Shown here: positions 22,321 through 32,503 of the stretch, piece after piece
Numbering within the stretch: the first letter of the stretch is position 1
Layout of the letters: every line of letters starts with the position of its first letter
Assembly: GCA_934045075.1 (NCBI GenBank)
Contig: OW203722.1
Location: forward strand, 7,719,303 to 7,783,302
Direction: 5' to 3'
DNA from: Yponomeuta sedellus
Taxonomy: Eukaryota > Arthropoda > Insecta > Lepidoptera > Yponomeutidae
Length of the DNA: 64,000 nucleotides
Position numbers and translations under genes: made by a program
Notes under the pieces: model-generated
Seen by the model: only the letters and a program-made list of their open reading frames with translations
The model's database searches: none
Told to the model about the DNA's origin: nothing

Positions 22321-22545
22321 GCTGACAAACTGGTAGAATAAAATCTTAGAAAAAAACATTTTATGGTCCCCCTACTCCTAACTTAGGGATGCAAGTATTT
22401 ATCACACCCACACCAAATGTGGCGGTGCTGTTAGATTGATTGTTAAAAATATTGTGTGTATAATTAAATTTGTAAAATATTGCGCTTTAAAGCACAATGT
22501 TTTGTCCGAGTGAGGCGTTAATCCAGGTTAAAAGGTTGTAGAAAC

Positions 22546-22794
22546 ATGAAAAATATCAAGGTAGTAGCACATTTAATGAACTTAAAAGGAAAACTATCAC
22601 AGCTAAGTAGACGTGACAAGTTGACGAATAATATACGCGACCAACTTATAAAAAGAAAACTTCGAAAATCCATCGAAAATGACTTTAATGAAATTGTTAC
22701 TTCTGTAAAGCGGATAAAACCTCCTGTCTACGAAACCCTTCACTGCGCCTGGCACAAATACACTAGGCCAGTTTTTTATTTATATATATATTAA
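22546..22794 (+). CDS. Short Lys/Arg-rich open frame of unknown nature
   Basis: 82 codons from an ATG to a stop, highly basic (GKLSQLSRRDK, LIKRKLRKSI). I do not recognise it, and no TATA box, splice or poly(A) evidence was seen. It lies downstream of, and convergent with, the THAP gene. It may be chance or a repeat-encoded peptide. Confidence 0.15.
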   Translation: MKNIKVVAHLMNLKGKLSQLSRRDKLTNNIRDQLIKRKLRKSIENDFNEIVTSVKRIKPPVYETLHCAWHKYTRPVFYLYIY

Positions 22795-22815
22795 TTAAAA
22801 CTAGTCTAACGCGGT

Positions 22816-23058
22816 TTAATTTTTATTTACTAGCCATACCCGGCTATCTAAAAATTTTTCATTGGCAACCCTAAGGAAAAAAAATCGAATTAATCGTCGC
22901 CACAGAGCATTATAAACACTACGTTTTAAGAGACGGGACCTCCCTATATGCTTTTGTAATGAGTTTAGCCCCGTTAGCAATACCAACCAATAGAGCAAAA
23001 ATGCAATGTCAAAAGTGCTACCAACATAACAACTTGTCTGTGCATTAGGGACGTCCAC
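22816..23058 (-). repeat. Probable repeat insertion just 3' of the THAP gene
   Basis: The minus strand reads open for 80 codons, starting one base after the THAP stop codon, with FDIAFLLYWLVLLTGLNS and RLIRFFFLRVANEKFLDS. I recall near-identical peptides in many predicted lepidopteran proteins, which points to a dispersed repeat and not a gene. It probably forms part of the THAP 3' UTR. Confidence 0.35.
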
Positions 23059-24583
23059 TTACATTGGTACTACATTTATCGATATCGATAAATTTTCATC
23101 CAGGGGCTCCGCAGTTCGCCAAATAAAATTAATGAAAATCAATGTTTTCAATAAAACGACAAATGAAATTAGTATTTTATTATTGATTATCAAATCACAA
23201 TAATTGTGGTCAAGGTCTATTGAATTTATTTCAGCAGCTATTTGGTTTTTCCTTAGAGGTGTCCAATCTGAGCGAACTTCATCAATCGGTGGTTTGGATT
23301 CAGGTGCTGAAATCGTCAAAAAAAGTTAAGTTGAATCGTTATTGATTATTAATTTGTTGGTAAACTATGCTACTTACCGGGATAGTTCGGATAAATATGC
23401 TGAGATTCCAGGCCACAATAATTGTGGTCAAACCCTACTGGACCAATAGCAACAGCTGATATTTTGGCTGCTGTACAAGGTGCTGAAAATGATAAAACTT
23501 TGTAATTTATCAAAGTAAACAAACTCTAGTTACAAAAAACTTCAGCGATACATGAAAAGTCTACGTACCAGAGTTGTTTTGTGAAGCTCGACAACTAATA
23601 GGTTTTTGTTTAGCTGAATCTGAAAATAAACAATTGCAAGAATAGTCCGAAAAAAAAAATAGTTTGTTCCTGTTTACAACATAACTGCATAATTGACTAT
23701 GACTAAGTTAAGTTAATTGACTAAGTTAAAAATTAGTAAAAAAATTATTTTAGTAATTCCAATCACTAACCAGTTTCAAATGATGCGACGTGGCTACGTG
23801 GTAAGGAAACTCAGCTAGTAAGTAATCAGGAAGAGGAGGCGCATTTATAAGTAGAGAAGATACAGCCCTGTAAAAAAATGTTTATCAAAGTATGTCATTT
23901 ATGTATTAAGACGTAATAATAATATTGCGTTCTAAATGACGGAGCAAAATACATTCAAATGTTCGACGTAAAGCAAGGCGTATTTTGTGTTTTATTACAT
24001 AATTATTCATGAAATGTAGTAAGTGTTACATTATAAGTTTATAACACAACTCACCATTTCTTTAATCGGCTTCCTTTTAAAATCGTTGTAAAAATCTTTC
24101 GGCCGGAAATGATCTCTACAAACATATTTATGTTGGTGGAGTTTTTCGATGGGGATATACGATATAAGATCTTCCACAATTTTCACCCATTGCATCTAAA
24201 AAAAAAAAAACAACATTCAATGCAGCCACTAATAGTGCATCGTTGAAACATTGTTATGGCTTACAGCAATTCACCCGTCGTACACTGAGTAGTAATTCTG
24301 ACCAAGGTACTTATCAGATATTTTTTTATCGATATTGAATATGTGTAAGGCACATCACTATGACATTGAAACATCTTAGTATTTTTCTCATAGTATATTA
24401 ATTACGTTATTTAACATAATTCATGATCTTGCTCTTGTGCAAGATGACAAAAACTGTAGCCAGAAATACTTACCGGTCTTCATCCCTAGGAAATTTACCC
24501 ATAAACTTTCTTTTGGTACCCTTTGACCGGCTGCATCTTATTTTACAAATGGCACAAGTTCGACACCATCCGATCAATGCCAT
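23059..24583 (-). CDS. THAP-domain zinc-finger protein, six exons
   Basis: Exons on the minus strand: 24583-24474, 24195-24055, 23867-23767, 23619-23569, 23482-23378, 23306-23059 (stop TAA), about 250 residues. The THAP (C2CH) DNA-binding domain spans exons 1-3. It has CRTCAICKIRC for the first zinc ligands, the FPRDEDR turn, QWVKIVED with the conserved Trp, YVCRDHF for the C-x2-H ligands, and KPIKEM-AVSSLL in place of the usual AVPT end. Exons 5 and 6 each carry DHNYC, matching the [DE]HxY HCF-1-binding motif known in THAP proteins. Exons 3-6 join cleanly if exon 3 ends at GTTA|GTGATT. The canonical borders of exon 2 give a one-base conflict on each side. The start is the first in-frame ATG seen. 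Likely a nuclear transcription regulator; its target is unknown. Confidence 0.85.
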
Positions 24584-24974
24584 TATTAAAAGAAAATCAC
24601 TAAACACTGTACAACAAGATACACACAGCTAGATATTGAACAAACTTAAAACACAAAAATGTTAACTAGAAAACGTTATAATATGATTGTATGTGCCGCG
24701 TTCCGCCATATTTGTTATGTTTTCAGTTTGACATTGACAACAAAGAAAGAGTAAGTAAGTAGTATTAAAGAGTGAGACAAATATATGTCCGCCATTAAAA
24801 CGGGGCTAAATGCGAACAAATAATTCAAAGTTCCTACTTGCGCTAGGAGGCTGATCGTCGCGTTTGTTTACATGGTGGTGTTTTGATAATTTTTTCGCCA
24901 CTTGAGATCTGTGACTTGATATTCTTCTAATGTATGTAACACCATAAGTAGATGGGTTAACACTTTCAATCACC
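24584..24974. promoter_or_regulatory. Probable shared promoter between the THAP and DMAC1-like genes
   Basis: Start codons at 24583 (minus) and 24975 (plus) face away from each other across 391 bp with no intervening repeat. Two CCGCCAT motifs, at 24703-24709 and 24789-24795, contain the GCCAT core bound by Pho/YY1-type factors. No clear TATA box at a useful distance was seen. The regulatory role is inferred from layout only. Confidence 0.55.
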
Positions 24975-25886
24975 ATGTCTTCAGTAGTATCAAATCGTGA
25001 CAGAGATTGCTTCTCTTGTCGAATGGTTAGCGGGAGCGGACTTGTTGGAATTGGCGGCTACCTGGCCTACCACGGCCGAAGGAACCCCACTGCAGCTGGA
25101 AAATTCACTATTTGTTCTCTGGCATTAGGTAAGTACCAGTATTTATAGTAAAACACTACTTAATATTGACTAGACATCAAAACATTTCGCTGAATAAGTC
25201 AATAGGGTTATGTTGCCTTTGCATGAAAATTTAAAAGAAATGCTAAAAATGCAAATACACACGTAAGTAGGTTAATTATACTTAGTTAATTTACAAGTTA
25301 ATATAAGAGAATCGCTCGTAGCCGTAAATGATCACGAAGGTTAAGCTACATAGGGCGCGTTCAGTGCATGGATGGGTGACCGTCTATGACTAACTCTAAT
25401 GGCATTTTTTCGAGTGGTTTCGTGCTTCGCAAGGCACACTAAGCAGTTGGAGCCCGCTGCCGTCGATAGATGGCAGTCGTTAAGCCAAGTCAGAAGCCTT
25501 AGGGCGGCTTGAAAACTTCTGACAGTAAGACCAGCCACTAGTCTTGCAAGCCTCCACCAATCTGGACTTTGCCCCCGTGGTGGAGTATGGCTTATACCTT
25601 TCTCAGGGAAGAGACCCATGCCCCTCGGTGGGGATATAATGGGTTGATGATGATGAATATAAGTCTATTTCCTTTGAGTGTGAATGAATTCTCTCACAAA
25701 GAGTGTATGTGCTTAATCACCTTAATTTAAATTAAAGTATAAGTAGGTAAATATAATATTAAAACCTATCATCATCATACAATAATTAATTTCTCTGTTT
25801 CCTCTTCAGTATTCGCAGGCTTGGGCGTTGCAAGATGTGGACAGCTGTATCCATTCGATAGACATTTAAGAGACCCTGCAAATTAA
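24975..25886 (+). CDS. DMAC1: DMAC1/TMEM261-like protein (DUF4536), two exons
   Basis: Exon 1 is 24975-25128, followed by GTAAGT. Exon 2 is 25810-25886, after a CCTCTTCAG acceptor, with phase 1 kept. Together they give 77 codons including TAA, a 76-residue protein. Residues 11-29 (DCFSCRMVSGSGLVGIGGY) match the family signature C-x-x-C-R-x-x-S-G-x-G-L-x-G-x-G-x-Y, and a second hydrophobic segment follows at about 44-65. Human DMAC1 is an inner-mitochondrial-membrane factor for assembling the distal membrane arm of respiratory complex I, so that role is inferred. Length fits the small family. The 681-bp intron holds a FamA insertion at 25334-25658. It is divergent from the THAP gene. Confidence 0.85.
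25334..25658 (+). repeat. FamA copy inside the DMAC1-like intron, with GAT tail
   Basis: Runs from GCGCGTTCAGTGCATGGATG through TTGCCCCCGTGGTGGAGTAT to GGGTTGATGATGATGAATA. The GAT tail marks the retroposition 3' end. It is more diverged than the 39656 or 50577 copies. It is in the same orientation as the host gene. Confidence 0.7.
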
Positions 25887-27807
25887 GGTACACAATATAT
25901 TTTTAAGATTAATAAGTTTTGTTCTGTATGAATTCTAAGCATTTTTGTATTTAATTAAAAAGTAGTTGTAACCAATATAAATATTTTAATGGTCCTAAAT
26001 AATTTTATTTATACCTACATACACCCAATTCAGCAAATCTGTCATTTAATCACACGCCATCTATTGAGAAATGTTAGAAGTTCTAGAAGTAGGTTCTAGA
26101 CGTGGAGTACTATTCGCCTAAGCATTTAATATTATAATAACAGCCAAAGATGGCGCTAGCTATCTTAGAAAAAGAAAAAAGTTTTTTACTCGAATAGGCA
26201 AAAGGAAGTGTTATGACTTTAGCAGTGAATGTACATAATGTATTTACGGATGTTCTGCCGGGGCACCTAAACTAATCATCCGATTTTGATGAGGTCACCA
26301 TCGATTCCTTCCTGTGATCAGGGTGGCATAGGCTACATTTTGAGGAAATAATAATACGACCGATGTTACACCCAAAAAAGCGTCTACGATTTTGTAACTT
26401 TGTTTCTAGTGGGATGTCAAATTAAAGGAGAAAATTCTGAATACCAATTAAGTAAGCCAAGCGACAAAAAAAAAACAGCGAAGTGCGAGCCGGACTCGGT
26501 CACGTAGGGCTCCGTCCGTACCATTATCTACACAAGATTTCACTATTTAAGGCGTCTATATCTGTAGCTATTATTAATATCGAGAAAAAAATCGAGTGAA
26601 AAAATGTAGTGTGCTTAATCAAAGGTAGTAAATGATCTTAATTTTACATAATACCACTAATAAAGTTTCACTTCCAGTTTCTTGAAATTTTGGACAAACT
26701 GTAATATTATTGATAAAGTAGTTTGTGCTCATATTTTTGATGCCTTTTCTCCACTACACAAATCGTCCTAGATGCTACTAAAGAAGACATACGCCAGAAT
26801 GTATTTTTTTATCAAAACAAAGCAACTCTTTCAACTTCCACCTGAAAATGTACTTCCTAATTAATTTTCAGCAGGTAAAAAAGTCTATAAACCGGCTTCT
26901 GAGCGAGGAAAAAAGTTTAGGTACCCGCGTAGTACTTCTAAATATAATTACGGACTACAGCCTTGAATCACAACATCGAAGATAATTTGCACAGTTTCTC
27001 ATGCAAATGTCGTCCTATCTATAGAAGTTTTGACAAGCTGTCAACCTTTCATTTGGTTGCGTGGAGTCAAAGGCAAGACACTTTCTCATTAATGGTGGTT
27101 GATGATGGTGGGGTGGTGGCCGAATCGCCTATCTTTCTCAAAAATGGTTGAGACTGGCAATATGACTGACTCCTGCGTTTTCATCTATACTCTTAAATTA
27201 TCGGTGTCTGGTTGCAGGCGTGGCAGCATGTTTTCCTACTTATGTACGAAAAGTAACTGAATGTTAGGTCAATCAAAGTTATAGATGGCATGTGACAACT
27301 GATGTATTGATTTATAGGTAAATGATTTGAGAAAATACGGTAAGAGAAGAATTTTTTCGCGCTTTTTTTAATTACAAGTCTGTCGGAAAGCAGCTAACAT
27401 TAAATTGCATATTGCCATTCAAAGAAAGTAAGTTATTTACGTCGCAATAAATTGCATATTTCCTGAGATATATGAACGATGTTTATTATATTTATTGCGT
27501 TCATATCCCACCCTTCGAGTAAATACACGTACTTACGCAAAGCTTAAGTCCCGGTAAAAGACGTACAGCTGCTACATTTTAAGATTCTGCCGGCATCACC
27601 CAATAAAGAAGCTGTTATCTGCGCCCATCAATAAATATTAGGGGTCTCACAACTTCGCTTCTACGATGTAGGCTATGTCACCTTAGTTTTTCGGCGAATT
27701 GTCTCATTTTTTATGTGATCCATCAAAGAATCTTGACCACGGGCCTAATTACGCGCACCAAATCCTGTTGGAATCCTGACGATTGCGATAGCAGTTACGT
27801 ATTGAAG
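25887..27807. other. 3' flank of the DMAC1-like gene, then no gene seen
   Basis: The DMAC1-like mRNA probably ends within the first 100 bp (AT-rich, ATTAAA near 25957), though no strong poly(A) signal stands out. A repeat end GCGAAGTGCGAGCCGGACTC lies at 26483. The open stretch at 26963-27151 has no motif. Confidence 0.4.
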
Positions 27808-28122
27808 TACTCGTAGCCTAGGCGAACCGAGTGATTGGAAACTTGGTTTAAGCAACAACAGGCGCGTTCAGGTGCCAGTGACTTCCGCTAGTGGAATTTT
27901 ATTCCATTTGCTTCGCAAGGTACGTTAAGCCGTTGGTGCCGGCTGTCATGTAATGGCAGTCGTTAAGCCATGTCAGTGGCCTTATTGGCGGCTTGATAAC
28001 ATCTGACAGTAAGGCCCGTCACTGTCTTACAATCCTCCACCAACTCGGACTTGGCCCCCGTGGTGGAGTATGGCCTAACCTTTCTGCGATGCAGGTAGAG
28101 ACCATGCCCCAGCATACAGCGT
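27808..28122 (+). repeat. FamA copy, nearly full length
   Basis: Begins at the family 5' end (CGTAGCCTAGGCGAACCGAG, GTGATTGGAA), has a deletion around the CACTTGGCTAAGC part, and ends near CCATGCCCCAGCATAC with the last 25 bp lost. Confidence 0.75.
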
Positions 28123-29125
28123 GTTCATATCATTCACTGTTAGACGATTGGAATCGCTCTGGATTTGGTGCGCGTAACATAGGAGGCTTATTTGGTCAGG
28201 AAATCAGATTTTGCCGTCACGGTCGCACCTTAATCAAAATTATGATTACGTCACGTACATAATTTCAAAAGACTTCACGCAGCTTGTTGGTAATTTCACG
28301 TGGCTGACTGTGCAAACTATTTATGCCGTGATTGCGTATGAATATGAGAGTATCTACTTACCTAGGGTAAGGTAATTAGAACTTAAACTTTAATTGAACC
28401 TCGGTAGACGTTTGAAGACTGCTGCAAATACGTGAAAAGTTATGTGACAGGAAATGATGTAGTTTGATATAAGTACTTTCATTCATAGTGGTATGTTCTT
28501 AATGAGTGGAAAAATGTAGGTACAAGTTACTAATTTTACTATGTGTCCAAAATCTTAGTATTAACCTAAGTCACTTAAGGTATCTCCTCGAGAAGCCATT
28601 CCCATACAAATGTAGTTTAGTTTTTACTTACAAATGACAAGCCGGATTGAAATGAAACTTTGCCAATACTTTTAGAGGACACAAGTCGAAGTTTGATTGC
28701 GATTTCGCATGACGATTGTAAATAAAAAAATAAGTAAAATACGCGTCGTATTGACAACCTTCTCCTTTTTTCAAGTCGGTTATAAGCCAAACTACGTTAG
28801 TATAGAAATTGCTCCTTGAGGGAGACTATTAAGATAACAATGGAACATTGATTTATGCGAAAGAGTACGTCATCTACACATACACCCTAACGAGATACGA
28901 CTGAATAACACCGTGACATACACGAATGGCTGTATCGATCCAAATGTAATGGATTGACGTGGTATTGACGATGTATCTATATACTATACATGAATCTATA
29001 CTATACGTCACCCACAGAGTTGTCTGTTGACAATTTATTTAGATCTAGTCACCCGTTTTAATTACATCAAACGTTACGCTGTAGGTATTTCCCACTGTAG
29101 GCATATCTCAGAATAATTAAGCTCT
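28123..29125. other. No gene seen; old repeat at about 28660-28800
   Basis: GACAACCTTCTCCTTTTTTC followed by AAGTCGGTTATA matches the complement of the repeat end at 16206. Confidence 0.4.
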
Positions 29126-29231
29126 ACGGTTTCAGAATTGACAATTTCCTTAAGCAAATACCCAAGTATCATTCCATCTCACCAGAGTAGTTTATTTATG
29201 AATGAGCGAAATTCAATTCAGAAACCGGTGG
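29126..29231. mobile_element. MITE-4 copy, short and diverged
   Basis: GGTTTCAGAATTGACAATTT at 29128 is mirrored by AAATTCAATTCAGAAACC ending at about 29228, with about 60 bp between. The same end sequence forms the arms at 57168-57321. Confidence 0.6.
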
Positions 29232-29323
29232 ACAGGGAATGATCTACGGAATAACAAGTCTTGGAAAGTGTTTATATCTTCTTCGTTCCTAATTCTATGC
29301 AACAATTATTTATTTATTTATTT

Positions 29324-29522
29324 TATCTATCTATCTTATAATATAAAAATGAATCGCTGAATGTGTTGGTAAGCGCAAATCTCGAGAGCAGCTGAACCGA
29401 TTTCGCTAATTCTTTTTTTAGAACATTCCTTGAAGTACGAGGACGGTTCTTACGGAGAGAAAAATTAAAAAAATTAAAGAATCGACTGTTAGGCGGTACA
29501 AAGTTCGCTGGGACAGCTAGTA
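29324..29522 (+). mobile_element. Helitron-like non-autonomous element, copy 1
   Basis: Starts in a TATCTATCTATC stretch before ATATAAAAATGAATCGCTGA, includes GAGCAGCTGAACCGATTTCG, and ends GTTCGCTGGGACAGCTAG|T. The CTAG end after a small GCTG/CAGC hairpin fits a Helitron 3' terminus. The overall layout matches lepidopteran Helitron-like repeats as I remember them. Confidence 0.5.
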
Positions 29523-29554
29523 ATATCATTGAATTTGAAGTAAAATTCAATGGT

Positions 29555-29766
29555 AATATATAGGTAAATGAATCGCTGAATGTGTTGGTAAGCGCAAATT
29601 TCGAGAGCCGCTGAACCGATTTCTCTAATTATTTTTTTAGAATATTAGAAGGACGAGAATAGTTCTTTTGGAGAGAAAAATTCCTTGAAGGACGAGGATG
29701 GTCCTTACGGAGAGAAAAATTGAAGAATCGACAGTTAGGCGGTACGAAGTTCGCTGGGTCAGCTTG
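29555..29766 (+). mobile_element. Helitron-like non-autonomous element, copy 2
   Basis: Second copy in the same direction 32 bp after copy 1. It shares AATGAATCGCTGAATGTGTT and TTCGCTGGGTCAGCTTG. It carries an internal partial repeat of the GGACGAG...GGAGAGAAAAATT segment, which copy 1 has once. Confidence 0.5.
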
Positions 29767-29849
29767 TTTCATATATAATTTGCATTTCAATAAACATTTA
29801 TCTCAGTGCCAGAGCCACTGCAACAATCTAGGGGTACCTACATTTGCTC

Positions 29850-29930
29850 TACGTCCAGGCCTTTCTCTCAGAGAAAGAGAGAGAGGGGAGAGTGAGTATT
29901 GGCTTAATACTCACCTCAGTCAAGTCAAGG
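29850..29930 (-). mobile_element. FamC fragment, diverged
   Basis: CGTCCAGGCCTTTCTCTCAG, a GAGA run and GGCTTAATACTCACCTC, in FamC order. Confidence 0.45.
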
Positions 29931-30470
29931 CATTGTAGTCCCATGTTTAAATAATTCCGTATATGTAAAGCATGACGTGTTGTCACTTGATATCTGACAT
30001 TTTTGTACGAAAAGGAAAACAAAAAGAAAATGTGGTTCTTTCTACGAAGCGAAGCGTGAACTCGCGTCAAACATGGAGACTATTCTGACGTTACAGCGCT
30101 TTATTTAAGATGCTAACTGTAGCCCTGGCGTCTCATACTTTGAGGTCGCTTAGGGGACCCAGTAACTTTCCTCATTCCCAAAAAAAATCTTAATATAGGA
30201 AACCTGGAAAACCAACTGTTCCAAGTTCAATATATTTTTCATAATTTTTTAAACGCCTACGTTATTTCAGACGATTTTTAAGTCGAAAGCAAGAAAAATC
30301 CCTCAAAAGATCCATTCGAAAAAGCCCGTATTCATCCATTGCTATACATACATAGGGATATACATAGGACTCCCCACTTCGTGCACAACTTCTTAATCTC
30401 GGCTATACATACACATCTAGAAGACGGTTTGATTTCTAAAAAAATATGTGAATGTAGGTAGGTAGGTAGG
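29931..30470. other. No gene seen; short GGTA run at 30455-30472
   Basis: AT-rich. The GGTA tetranucleotide run abuts the 3' end of the FamA copy that follows. Confidence 0.45.
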
Positions 30471-30834
30471 TATCAACCCCCAAATACATGTATCCACTGC
30501 TGGGGCACGGGTATCTTCCTGAATTGCAGGAAGGTTAGGCCATATTCCACCACGGGGGCCAACTCCACGTTGGTGGGGGATTGTAAGACATTGGCGGGCC
30601 TTACTGTCAGAAGTTATCAAGCCGCCCATGAGGCCTCTGACATGGCTTAACGACTGCCAATACATGACAACCGCACCAACGGCTTAACGTGCCTTGCGAA
30701 GCACGGTAGCGCTCGAAATAAATGCCTCTAGCGGTAGTCGCGGGACGGTCACACATCCTGCTCCTGACAGGGCCTGTTTTTGCTTAACCAAGCGATTGAT
30801 TCCAATCACTCGGTTCGACTAGGCCACGAGCGCT
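30471..30834 (-). repeat. FamA copy, full length (364 bp)
   Basis: From the complement of GGATACATGTATTTGGGGGT, through every family block, to GGTTCGACTAGGCCACGAGC and GCT at the 5' end. It contains the hairpin-forming GATTGATTCCAATC near its 5' end. Together with 39656-40020 it defines the full length. Confidence 0.85.
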
Positions 30835-31114
30835 ATGTGAATGTGTCTTTATAATATTAATTGAAATGTCTCAGCAAGCACCTCTCCAGAATAGTATCCA
30901 AGCGGTTCTATTCAGAGCCTCATTTTCGTCGGGTTTGTTACCAGAGGAATGGAAGGCGTCGGCATTACTGTTTTCTTCACACGATTAGATACAACGAGAT
31001 CGACCTAAATTCCATGGACAATGGCTCTATTTGCACCCTACTGGCATACAGGGGGTAACGAAATTAAATCAATTCAAAATTGTTATCCAAATATCTTCAC
31101 AGACTTTCACATTT

Positions 31115-31166
31115 ATCATCATCGTCAGGCTATACTAGTCCACTGCTGGACATAGCCCTCCTCTTC
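31115..31166 (-). repeat. R83 tail fragment
   Basis: Complement of GGGCTATGTCCAGCAGTGGA and TAGTATAGCCTGACGATGAT. This copy has a GAT-type tail, unlike the GAA tail of the satellite. Confidence 0.75.
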
Positions 31167-31176
31167 ACGTATATAG

Positions 31177-31207
31177 TATTTACTAATATTTCTACTATTA
31201 GTAAATA
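31177..31207. repeat. 12-bp perfect hairpin
   Basis: TATTTACTAATA at 31177-31188 is complemented at 31196-31207, with a 7-base loop. Confidence 0.8.
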
Positions 31208-31265
31208 TTATAGATCGATAATGAATGTTTGGATGTTTGTTACTAAATTACGCAATATATATCGG

Positions 31266-31650
31266 CCTTTTTTTTGCATCTACGTAATGAGATGATTTAT
31301 ACAGAGTCCAGTGGTATCTTCACTCACACTAGATGGCTGAAGGGACCACTGCGACGCTGTAGTGCCTGGGACATGGTTTTATAGATGGTGTAGGCTTGCC
31401 CAGCACCTATACCATCCTGACAGCTTAGTCGGCCTAGCCCACAGGAAAGACTAGTCAATACGTGCGGAGCCAAACAAGGCGCGGGTTTCCTCACGATGTT
31501 TTCCTTCACAGTTAGCGTGTGGTATTTCGACTACAAATTCGCAAATGTACGTAACTTTGAAATTAAACAAAGTCATTGGTACATGCCCGCACTCGTTATC
31601 GAACATGGGGCTCTCGCTTGCGAGTCCATGGTTCTACCCAGTGAGCTATC
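31266..31650 (-). mobile_element. SINE-3 copy, full length
   Basis: The minus strand begins at the tRNA-like head (TAGCTCACTGGGTAGAACCA; B-box region GTTCGATAAC), carries the shared core and ends after GTATAAATCATCTCATTACG and TAGATGCAAAA. The same 3' extension is present at 42054, which fixes the family 3' end. Confidence 0.85.
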
Positions 31651-31744
31651 ACGCAATAACGGCTGAACGAATTTACGTATCTGATTTCATATCTAAACCT
31701 CTATTTGTGTCCTCTGATAATATTTCATTGCAATGTGCGCAATG

Positions 31745-31842
31745 TCCCCAGTAGTGGGGACATACGGGTTGATATCAAGTAAAATGCGATGAAGGAATAG
31801 ACCCATGCCTCAGCTGTTGGGACATACAAAGGGTTGATACTT
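31745..31842 (+). repeat. Two successive FamA 3'-terminal fragments
   Basis: CCCCAGTAGTGGGGACATAC then GGGTTGATATC is followed about 12 bp later by GACCCATGCCTCAGCTGTTG and GGACATACAAAGGGTTGATA. Both are the last 35-55 bp of the family, in the same direction. Confidence 0.65.
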
Positions 31843-31987
31843 CTAAATCATTCATTTCATTACACCCTTTATACGACAGGACAGTTTCTTTCTTGTGTGT
31901 TTCTTGAAGCTGCGTGGGCGGACGTCAATCGTCTTTGACAAGAAACATATTATCTTGTTTTTTTCTCATTTAATCTTTGTCTCATTT

Positions 31988-32127
31988 AGGGCCGATTCGA
32001 CCAAACTATTTATGCTTGGTAAAAGTGCTAATCTTGGAATAAATCGAGAAATTCTCTTGTTAAATTCTAGATTTATTCCAAGATTAGCACTTATACCAAG
32101 CATAAATAGTTTGGTCGAATCGGCCCT
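31988..32127. mobile_element. Foldback element with 57-bp arms
   Basis: AGGGCCGATTCGACCAAACT at 31988 and the following 37 bases are mirrored at 32071-32127 with one mismatch and a 27-bp loop. Flanks carry a 19-bp direct repeat (TGTTTTTTTCTCATTTAAT at 31956-31974 and 32131-32149). The call is a MITE or foldback insertion. Confidence 0.85.
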
Positions 32128-32153
32128 CAATGTTTTTTTCTCATTTAATTTTT

Positions 32154-32397
32154 GACGACCTCGGTGGCGCAGCGGTTTGGCACGCTGTCTGTAAAACCGA
32201 AGGTCACGAGTTCGATCCCCGACCGGGTCAAACTAGGAAACGAACTTTTCTAGTTGGTCTCGGGTCTTGGATGTTATATGTAGGTATTTATTGTATTAAC
32301 TATCGTCGGGTTAGCACCTGTAACACAAGTCATTTAGTGTACTTAGTATAAGGTTAACAAAATCTGTGTAATATGTCCATGAATAATAATTTATTAA
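32154..32397 (+). mobile_element. SINE-2 copy, full length
   Basis: The tRNA-like head has A box TGGCGCAGCGG (about 32164) and B box GAGTTCGATCCCC (about 32209), then CAAACTAGGAAACGAAC, and ends AATATGTCCATGAATAATAA. It does not fold as a normal tRNA beyond these boxes, so it is a SINE and not a tRNA gene. Confidence 0.85.
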
Positions 32398-32503
32398 TTT
32401 TATATTATTTTTTGTCGTAGTTCGAAATCTAGCCACTAAATCCTACTTAGGTCGGCATGAACTTTGACCTTTGCATCAACGTAATGACATTATTTAATAA
32501 GAA

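Noticed and set aside
23839..23867. Using donor CTG|GTTAGT for THAP exon 3
   Set aside because: It would put exon 4 in a frame that leads to a stop in exon 5. The donor GTTA|GTGATT four bases on keeps exons 3-6 in one open frame.
32154..32230. Functional tRNA gene
   Set aside because: A and B boxes are present, but the arms do not form a complete cloverleaf and the unit continues into a repeated 240-bp body. It is a SINE-2 head. The same applies to the heads at 43311, 56814, 59545 and 62033.
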